Made by a program: the position numbers and the translations under genes. Positions 43,567 to 48,384 of a stretch of DNA of 48,384 nt are shown one piece after another. Source of the stretch: Acetobacteraceae bacterium (GTDB lineage Bacteria; Pseudomonadota; Alphaproteobacteria; Acetobacterales; Acetobacteraceae); NCBI GenBank assembly GCA_025352995.1, contig JANXRN010000471.1:1-48384 (forward strand). Direction: 5' to 3'. The notes beneath the pieces are model-generated. The model did no database searches and was not told where the DNA came from. It saw only the letters and a program-made list of their open reading frames with translations. Position 1 is the stretch's first letter. Every line of letters begins with the position of its first letter.

Positions 43567-44574
43567 ATGGCCGACCACACTCACTCCACCCCGCCCGCTG
43601 GACGCGTGATCCGCAGCCAGATTACCGGGATCGGCGCCTATTTGCCGCGCAGCTTGGTCAGCAATGATGAACTCGCCCAGCGGGTGGATACGTCGGACGC
43701 CTGGATCCGCGAGCGCACCGGCATTCGCCAGCGCTATTTCGCCGAACCTGACGAAAGCTGCGCCTTCATGGCAACCGAAGCTGCCCGTATCGCGCTCGCC
43801 GATGCCGGCATTGCCGGCGACGCCGTCGATGCGATCATCCTGGCAACGGCGACCCCGGATCAGGCCTTCCCGGCAACCGCAGTGCGGGTCCAGGCGGCGT
43901 TGGGCGCCAAGGGGTTTGCCTTCGACCTGTCGGCCGCGTGCAGCGGTTTCATTTACGCGCTGACCACTGCTGACGCGCTGATCCGGGCCGGGCAGGCGCG
44001 CAATGTGCTGGTGATCGGGTCCGAGGTTTATTCCCGCATCATGAACTGGGAAGATCGTGGCACCTGCGTGCTGTTTGGCGATGGCGCCGGCGCGGTGCTG
44101 CTGCAAGCCGGCGACGGCGACGGCAGCCACGCCGATCGCGGCATCTTGTCGGCCCATATGCATGCGCAAGGCGACCTTGGCGATATTCTCTACGTCGATG
44201 GCGCGGTGGGCCGCCCTGATCGCCCGGGCCATCTGGTGATGCACGGGCGGGAGGTATTCCGCCACGCGGTCGCCAAATTATCCGAGACCGTGCAGCAGAC
44301 CTTGTCCCATTGCGGCCTGACGGTCGCCGATATCGACTGGCTGGTGCCGCACCAGGCTAATATGCGGATTATCGACGGGGTCGGCAAACGGCTTGGCATC
44401 CCGGCCGCCCGGGTGGTGGTAACCGTCGATCAGCATGCCAACACGTCCGCGGCATCGGTGCCGCTGGCATTGCATGCGGCCTATTCTGATGGGCGTATCA
44501 AACGCGGGCAGCTGGTGCTGATGGAAGCGTTGGGCGGTGGTCTGACCTGGGGATCGGCGCTGGTCCGGCTTTAA
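43567..44574 (+). CDS. fabH: 3-oxoacyl-ACP synthase III
   Basis: This protein of about 335 residues starts fatty-acid chains by joining acetyl-CoA with malonyl-ACP. The catalytic triad is visible: Cys in DLSAACSGF (about residue 125), His in VPHQANMRI and Asn in DQHANTSAAS. A TTG at 43546 overlapping the plsX stop could also start it, but similarity favours 43567. It is followed by ihfA. Confidence 0.96.
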   Translation: MADHTHSTPPAGRVIRSQITGIGAYLPRSLVSNDELAQRVDTSDAWIRERTGIRQRYFAEPDESCAFMATEAARIALADAGIAGDAVDAIILATATPDQAFPATAVRVQAALGAKGFAFDLSAACSGFIYALTTADALIRAGQARNVLVIGSEVYSRIMNWEDRGTCVLFGDGAGAVLLQAGDGDGSHADRGILSAHMHAQGDLGDILYVDGAVGRPDRPGHLVMHGREVFRHAVAKLSETVQQTLSHCGLTVADIDWLVPHQANMRIIDGVGKRLGIPAARVVVTVDQHANTSAASVPLALHAAYSDGRIKRGQLVLMEALGGGLTWGSALVRL

Positions 44575-44621
44575 CCCGCATTGCGATGGTTGGGTTCCAA
44601 CGGCCTGAATTCAATCTATAG

Positions 44622-44650
44622 TTGACGTCGTGCCGATGTCTGCCTAGCGT
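44622..44650 (+). promoter_or_regulatory. Candidate promoter for ihfA (possibly leaderless)
   Basis: TTGACG (44622-44627), a 17-bp spacer and TAGCGT (44645-44650) make a reasonable sigma-70-type promoter. Transcription would start about 7 nt later, at or next to the A of the ihfA ATG. No ribosome site is visible before that ATG. Confidence 0.45.
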
Positions 44651-44657
44651 TGCCGAC

Positions 44658-44969
44658 ATGAGCACCATTACACGCGCGCACCTGACCGAGACGATCTATA
44701 CCCAGGTCGGCCTCTCCCGTAACGAATCGGCCGATTTGCTGGAAGCCGTGCTGGCCCGCATGGGCGTAGTGTTGGAGAGTGGAGAATCTGTTAAAATCAG
44801 TGGGTTCGGAACGTTTTCTGTGCGGCAGAAGGGCCGTCGTATCGGACGCAATCCGAAAACCGGGGCCGAGGTGCCGATCTTGCCGCGCCGGGTGCTGGTG
44901 TTCCGGCCGAGCCAGGTGCTGAAGGCGCATGTCAATCACACCACCGTCCCGCTTGGGGATGACGAATGA
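44658..44969 (+). CDS. ihfA: Integration host factor subunit alpha
   Basis: This 103-residue DNA-bending protein contains [37 protein letters not shown] and [19 protein letters not shown], where the Pro in the arm intercalates into DNA. The ATG at 44658 is placed by homology; upstream sequence lacks a ribosome site. It overlaps merR by 4 bp (ATGA). Confidence 0.95.
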   Translation: MSTITRAHLTETIYTQVGLSRNESADLLEAVLARMGVVLESGESVKISGFGTFSVRQKGRRIGRNPKTGAEVPILPRRVLVFRPSQVLKAHVNHTTVPLGDDE

Positions 44970-45556
44970 AAGATGGGCCGATGCCGGCCATAAACGGGGT
45001 TGATCATGCCGATAGCGATGCCGGCAATGGGCGCGCGCGGGTCAAGAAGGCGCCGAACGCGTTTCGCACCATCAGCGAAGTGGCTGACGATCTGCATATT
45101 CCCCAGCACGTGCTGCGGTTCTGGGAAACCAAATTCCCCCAGGTGAAGCCGCTGAAACGCGGCGGCGGCCGGCGCTATTACCGCCCGGACGACATCACCT
45201 TGCTGCGCCAGATCTCTGACCTGCTTTACACCCAGGGCTACACCATCAAGGGCGTGCAGCGCCTGTTGCGCGAAGGCGGTGGCAAGTTCGCCGACAACAT
45301 TCCGCCGCCGTCTCCGGACGAAAAAGCCGATGCGGCGGCCGAGTTGGAATTGGAAGCCGAACCCCAGTTGCCAATGCCGGGCCTGACCCTGGTGAAGACA
45401 CCAAAGGCGGAAAAGCCTGCGACCAAAATGGCGAAATCATCGCCAGCGGCAAGCGCCAGCACCGATCAGGCTGCCGAAAATGCCCGACTACGCGCCCTGC
45501 TGAAGAGTACCTTGCAGGAGTTGCAAGCGTTGCGGGCGCAATTGCCGGCCGCGTGA
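44966..45556 (+). CDS. MerR-family transcriptional regulator
   Basis: This 196-residue protein has an N-terminal MerR winged helix ([22 protein letters not shown], then [18 protein letters not shown]). An acidic/Ala-rich linker and a short C-terminal coiled coil ([20 protein letters not shown]) follow. It has no metal-binding Cys, so it is not a metal sensor. This gene follows ihfA in many alphaproteobacteria; its targets are unknown to me. Confidence 0.92.
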   Translation: MKDGPMPAINGVDHADSDAGNGRARVKKAPNAFRTISEVADDLHIPQHVLRFWETKFPQVKPLKRGGGRRYYRPDDITLLRQISDLLYTQGYTIKGVQRLLREGGGKFADNIPPPSPDEKADAAAELELEAEPQLPMPGLTLVKTPKAEKPATKMAKSSPAASASTDQAAENARLRALLKSTLQELQALRAQLPAA

Positions 45557-46360
45557 ATGGACACGCTGCCGCCGCACATCGCCGCGCAAAAAGCCGAACT
45601 CGATGCGCTTCGGCAGCGGGCGCCCAAGGGCCTCGATAATTTCGAGCATTTCCAAAATCTCGACCTGACCTACACATCCAATGCGATCGAGGGCAATACC
45701 CTCACCGCATCGGAAACCATGCTGGTGATCGAAAACGGTATCACCATCGGCGGCAAGCCGCTCAAGGATCATCTCGAAGCGGTCGATCTTTACGAGGCGC
45801 TACTCTATGTCCGTGATCTTGCGCGGCGTGGGACGCGGCTGGGGGAGATGGATGTGCGGAGCCTGCATGGGCTGGTGGTCAAGCGCGCCGATCCTGCCAT
45901 TGCTGGCCGCTATGCCGATCAAGGCCGCTTTGTGCTGACTGAGGCGGGACGGCACGCATTCCCGTCACCGGTCGAAATCCCTGCGCTGATGGGGGATTTT
46001 GCCCGCTGGCTCGCCGATGCACCCGACACGCCGGCAAGCGCGTTCACCGCGCATCGGCGGCTGGTGGATATTCATCCGTTCAATGACGGCAATGGTCGTA
46101 CCGCGCGGCTTTTGATGAATTTGGTCTTGCTGCGCGGCGGCTTCGCGCCGGTTGCGATCCGCCCGGTTGATCGTCCGGCCTATATCGACGCCTTGCAGCG
46201 CGCCCAGGCCGGCGATGGCGGCGTGGTGTTCGATGCGATGCTCTATGCCCGGCTCGCGGCCACGCTTGCCGACTATCTGGGTGCCATCAGGCAAGCCTTG
46301 CCCGCAGCGACATTGCGCGACGCGGGTGGCAATGCTACCACCAGTTCAGTCGGAGCGTAG
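45557..46360 (+). CDS. Fic-domain protein (probable AMP transferase), class II
   Basis: This 267-residue protein has the full Fic motif HPFNDGNGRTAR with catalytic His. A class II inhibitory helix near the N terminus (TSNAIEGN) has a Glu that blocks ATP until relieved. Fic enzymes usually AMPylate proteins. It begins at the base after the merR stop. Its last ten bases, including the TAG stop (46358-46360), lie inside the tRNA-Pro gene, so the C-terminal residues may have been set by the tRNA sequence. Confidence 0.92.
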   Translation: MDTLPPHIAAQKAELDALRQRAPKGLDNFEHFQNLDLTYTSNAIEGNTLTASETMLVIENGITIGGKPLKDHLEAVDLYEALLYVRDLARRGTRLGEMDVRSLHGLVVKRADPAIAGRYADQGRFVLTEAGRHAFPSPVEIPALMGDFARWLADAPDTPASAFTAHRRLVDIHPFNDGNGRTARLLMNLVLLRGGFAPVAIRPVDRPAYIDALQRAQAGDGGVVFDAMLYARLAATLADYLGAIRQALPAATLRDAGGNATTSSVGA

Positions 46361-46427
46361 CGCAGCCTGGTAGCGCATCAGTCTGGGGGACTGAGGGTCG
46401 TGGGTTCGAATCCCGCCGCTCCGACCA
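46351..46427 (+). tRNA. tRNA-Pro (GGG)
   Basis: 77 nt. The acceptor stem CGGAGCG (46351-46357) pairs with CGCTCCG (46417-46423), then A and encoded CCA. The anticodon stem TCAGT/ACTGA encloses loop CTGGGGG with anticodon GGG at 46385-46387. The T arm contains GGTTCGAATCC. It overlaps the fic stop at its 5' end. Its 3' end borders foreign-looking DNA, as integration sites do. Confidence 0.95.
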
Positions 46428-46609
46428 ATTAAATCAATAAGTTAACGCCGGGACCTCATTCTCCTTGTCCCGCTTTTGTCCCGCGTTTGTGGGCAATTCA
46501 CTACGTCATTGACGTCAGGATATGGGCCGATTCCTGCTCGAACGTGGAGCGATGTGTGTTGCCTGCGTCGGAACGGGCACCAATTCGGCAGGATTTCAGA
46601 CATCGGACG

Positions 46610-46636
46610 AAAAAAAGGGGAGCCGCGAAGCTCCCC
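46610..46636 (-). terminator. Rho-independent terminator of the minus-strand phage-like operon
   Basis: The 7-bp GC-rich stem GGGGAGC (46617-46623) / GCTCCCC (46630-46636) has a 6-nt loop. On the minus strand it is followed by at least seven T (46610-46616). It lies 29 bp past the end of the gene at 46665. Confidence 0.85.
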
Positions 46637-46664
46637 CTTGGTAACACGCCCAACCGAGTTTGAT

Positions 46665-46913
46665 TTAGAGCTTGATGATGGTCGCCAAGATGGCGATTGC
46701 CAGCGCGAGCATACCTCCCATGACGCTTGCAAGGCGCACGGTAAGTTGTAGCGACAGGTGGTCGAGGGCGAGGGTCAAGTCCGCTTTGGTCACAACCTCG
46801 GTCATGATAAATTCCCTGGCGGCCTCGGCATGAGCTTCGGCCTGCTCGATGGATATACCAGCTTCCCGTAGGTGTTTGGAATACCCAAGAGTGTCCATAG
46901 CGAACGCCATCAC
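46665..46913 (-). CDS. Small coiled-coil membrane protein (DUF1640-like)
   Basis: This 82-residue protein has an N-terminal helix (DTLGYSKHLREAGISIEQAE) and a short heptad region (TKADLTLALDHLSLQL). One C-terminal membrane helix (MLALAIAILATIIKL) ends it. The layout is that of small CCDC90/DUF1640-type proteins common in proteobacterial genomes and prophages. Its function is unknown. It overlaps the upstream gene by 4 bp, and a strong terminator follows. Start Met1 or Met6. Confidence 0.65.
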   Translation of the reverse strand: MMAFAMDTLGYSKHLREAGISIEQAEAHAEAAREFIMTEVVTKADLTLALDHLSLQLTVRLASVMGGMLALAIAILATIIKL

Positions 46914-47389
46914 GCTGCTCCCGAGGTGAGAGCGTCGGACTTCGCTTTCTGCATGTCCGCGAGGATCGCATCCAGTTCGCCTTTTTCGATGCTCTCGATA
47001 ACGGCGTCGTAAAACGGGATGAGGTCTTCGAGCGTCCCGACACGAACGCCGGTCGTTTCGCCGTCCAAGGGGATAGCAGACTGGCCGTAGCGAAGCCTGG
47101 TTGAGTAGGAACCGTTTGGCTCTTTGTAGAACCAGGTCTGCACGGTCTTCTTGCCTCCTTCCATCTTGGGAAGGCTGTCGCCTTTCAGCAGAAGCACGAC
47201 GTAGCCCTTCTGCGCTTTGGCTCCCGCTATGACGCGGCCCTTGGCGGCGGTAAGCGGGTCGCCTTGCCGAGTTCCTGCGCCCTTGGGAGGGACGACGAGT
47301 ACTCGGTCTTTGAGGAAGCTAAACGTGGGCTGCACGGTAGGTGTGGGTTCCATGACTTGTTCCTGCGGAGTGCGAGGTTGCTTTGACAC
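46910..47389 (-). CDS. Hypothetical phage-like protein
   Basis: A protein of about 159 residues that I do not recognise. A perfect AAGGAG (47397-47402) lies 7 nt before GTG 47389, which fixes the start better than the longer frame. An ATG at 47353 with AGGAAC is an alternative. The protein is soluble and mixed in composition, with a Lys-rich centre (KGDSLPKMEGGKKTVQTWF) and an acidic C-terminal helix (EKGELDAILADMQKAK). It is coupled to the membrane-protein gene. Confidence 0.7.
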   Translation of the reverse strand: MSKQPRTPQEQVMEPTPTVQPTFSFLKDRVLVVPPKGAGTRQGDPLTAAKGRVIAGAKAQKGYVVLLLKGDSLPKMEGGKKTVQTWFYKEPNGSYSTRLRYGQSAIPLDGETTGVRVGTLEDLIPFYDAVIESIEKGELDAILADMQKAKSDALTSGAA

Positions 47390-47482
47390 GGGTGTTCTCC
47401 TTTGAATGTTCCCGCTACTAAAGATAACACAGGAATTCGATACACACCCAATACTCTTCTCCACTCAAAGCTCCTCATCTCT

Positions 47483-47983
47483 TTAGTGAACCGCACCCCA
47501 CTTTGCCCCAGATATTATCTTGTATATGTGGCCCTTGCTTACACCATACTGTCTTGCTAAATTTTCTGCACGTTCCCCCTCTGCCGATTTTCCTCGAATT
47601 TCTTGTACATCCGATGCTCCCAGCATTGCTTGGGAATTGCGCTCTCCTGCTTGACTAGGTACTAGACCATTTCTCCAGGCATGGAGCATGTTCTCGGCCG
47701 ATGTAGCCCACTCAAGGTTGGTCAATTTATTGTTCAACCGACTGCCGTCTAGGTGGTTCACTTGCGGTTTCTGCTGCGGATTTGGTAGGAACGCGGCGGC
47801 AATCATGCGATGAACTTTGATGTTTTTTCGCTTGCCGCCCGAATGAACGCAGACAGAGTAGTAGTTCCACTTCCTATGCCGATTTGGCTTTCGAACTCGA
47901 CGGGAAAACGCATGTCGAATACGCCCTAGATCACTAGCTTCGTAGTTTGGAAATCCCGGTACTATTTTCCATTTTTCGTCCAT
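47483..47983 (-). CDS. HNH endonuclease with NUMOD4 motif
   Basis: This 166-residue protein starts with a NUMOD4 DNA-binding motif (WKIVPGFPNYEASDLGRIR). An HNH core follows (HRMIAAAFLPNP, VNHLDGSRLNNKLTNLEWAT), with His and Asn metal/catalytic positions intact. The C terminus looks like a helix-turn-helix (ENLARQYGVSKGHIYKI). Such free-standing nucleases are selfish homing genes of phages. It is clearly richer in AT than its neighbours and overlaps the previous gene by 22 bp. Confidence 0.88.
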   Translation of the reverse strand: MDEKWKIVPGFPNYEASDLGRIRHAFSRRVRKPNRHRKWNYYSVCVHSGGKRKNIKVHRMIAAAFLPNPQQKPQVNHLDGSRLNNKLTNLEWATSAENMLHAWRNGLVPSQAGERNSQAMLGASDVQEIRGKSAEGERAENLARQYGVSKGHIYKIISGAKWGAVH

Positions 47984-48297
47984 ATTCCGCTATCGGATTG
48001 CACAAAGCGCGGCCGGTATTTCTTCATCAGATCGCGGTTTAGTGCTCGTAGCTCGTCGGGGACGGCCCTTCCTTGTGGGCCTTCAAGTCGGGGGTTTTTG
48101 CGTAGCTGCTCGCGCTCTGCGTCCTTGTCGCGCACCGTCTGAACGATGTGCGACTTGTGAATGGTGTCGCCGGTCCACTCGCCGTGGGCGTCCAGTATTT
48201 TTATGAGCGTGTCCGGTGAATTGAGGACGGCCAGCGCCTTGTCCTCGGGGAGCGTCATCGTGTCGCCGCGCGTGAAGAAGAATTTGATGTACTTCAT
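47962..48297 (-). CDS. Hypothetical phage-like protein
   Basis: This 111-residue protein is of no family I recognise. ATG 48297 has GGAG 5 nt upstream and overlaps the stop of the preceding gene (TATGA). It is highly charged (VRDKDAEREQLRKNPR). Position in a head-to-tail minus-strand operon supports it being real. Confidence 0.55.
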   Translation of the reverse strand: MKYIKFFFTRGDTMTLPEDKALAVLNSPDTLIKILDAHGEWTGDTIHKSHIVQTVRDKDAEREQLRKNPRLEGPQGRAVPDELRALNRDLMKKYRPRFVQSDSGIWTKNGK

Positions 48298-48383
48298 ACG
48301 GCTCCGACTTTGAGCTTGCCTTTAAGGGACTCGCGCAACCCAACCGCGTACTTTTCGAGTGCCGACCACTTTTCCTCAAGCTG
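48294..48383 (-). CDS. C-terminal fragment of a gene continuing past the window edge
   Basis: 29 codons enter from the right edge and stop with TGA at 48294-48296, overlapping the next ATG. They encode a Lys/Leu-rich amphipathic stretch (EEKWSALEKYAVGLRESLKG). Too short to identify. Confidence 0.5.
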   Translation of the reverse strand, partial: QLEEKWSALEKYAVGLRESLKGKLKVGAV

Positions 48384-48384
48384 T

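Larger units (their letters stand above)
46428..48384. mobile_element. Edge of an integrated phage-like element at tRNA-Pro
   Basis: From the tRNA 3' end onward, base composition falls and codon use changes. All genes point toward the tRNA, and a NUMOD4-HNH endonuclease typical of phages is present. Two direct TTGTCCCGC repeats 11 bp apart (46465-46473, 46476-46484) could be integrase arm sites. No integrase or second attachment site lies in the window, so the type of element cannot be settled. Confidence 0.6.

Noticed and set aside
46465-46484. CRISPR-like repeat (TTGTCCCGC twice)
   Set aside because: Only two 9-bp units, with no spacer structure and no cas genes; at most integrase or protein sites.
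46501-47043. 180-codon minus-strand frame in the tRNA-proximal element
   Set aside because: It overlaps two better-supported genes in another frame and runs through the strong terminator.

Overview
This window looks like chromosomal DNA of a GC-rich alphaproteobacterium. The housekeeping order bamE / ubiquinol-cytochrome c chaperone / DUF177 / rpmF / plsX / fabH / ihfA / merR / tRNA-Pro, the dapA-smpB pair and the many Tat/Sec-exported accessory proteins fit Rhodospirillales/Acetobacterales best (an Acetobacteraceae-like genome is my guess). Sphingomonadales have a similar order and cannot be excluded from the sequence alone.

Layout. (1) 1-9.6 kb is a surface-polysaccharide region. The end of an IS66-like element cuts an O-acyltransferase gene. 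Next come a decayed SGNH hydrolase and a tight four-gene operon (two-part transketolase, a fused sugar epimerase/GtrB-type glycosyltransferase, GtrA flippase). A 150-bp MITE, two methyltransferases, a GT-C glycosyltransferase and an intact SGNH hydrolase follow. (2) 9.6-18.5 kb holds mostly core metabolism: CaiB-type CoA transferase, uppP, a divergent copper chaperone/copper ATPase pair, an SDR, arfB, ruvX (flanked by two inverted copies of a 35-bp palindromic repeat), dapA, smpB, a molybdopterin oxidoreductase and an exported glutathione peroxidase. (3) 18.6-23.2 kb is a two-partner secretion pair (TpsB/TpsA). (4) 23.2-26.2 kb is a scar region with an IS630 fragment, a DUF1772 fragment, a 174-bp palindromic MITE and an orphan peptide-type ABC binding protein. 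(5) 26.2-38.6 kb is the most striking part, a natural-product locus. A 2483-residue highly reducing type I polyketide synthase (KS-AT-DH-degenerate MT-ER-KR-ACP, no thioesterase) is coupled by 4-bp overlaps to an alpha-oxoamine synthase, a GT4 glycosyltransferase and a fold-type II PLP enzyme. A divergent Fe(II)/2-oxoglutarate (PhyH-family) oxygenase lies next to it. (6) 38.6-40.3 kb holds two genes that match the two halves of the D-glutamate cyclase protein DGLUCY. (7) 40.3-46.4 kb is the core bamE-to-tRNA-Pro block, with a fic gene whose stop codon lies inside the tRNA gene. (8) 46.4-48.4 kb is the end of a foreign (phage-like) element next to the tRNA.

How it may work together (inference). 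The GtrB-like fusion and GtrA would make and flip a polyprenyl-phosphate sugar, the GT-C enzyme could use it in the periplasm, and the transketolase pair suggests an unusual or branched sugar. In the PKS locus, the ACP-bound chain would be released by decarboxylative condensation with an amino acid on the oxoamine synthase. That would give an amino-ketone (sphingoid-like) lipid, which could then be hydroxylated by the PhyH enzyme and glycosylated by the GT4.
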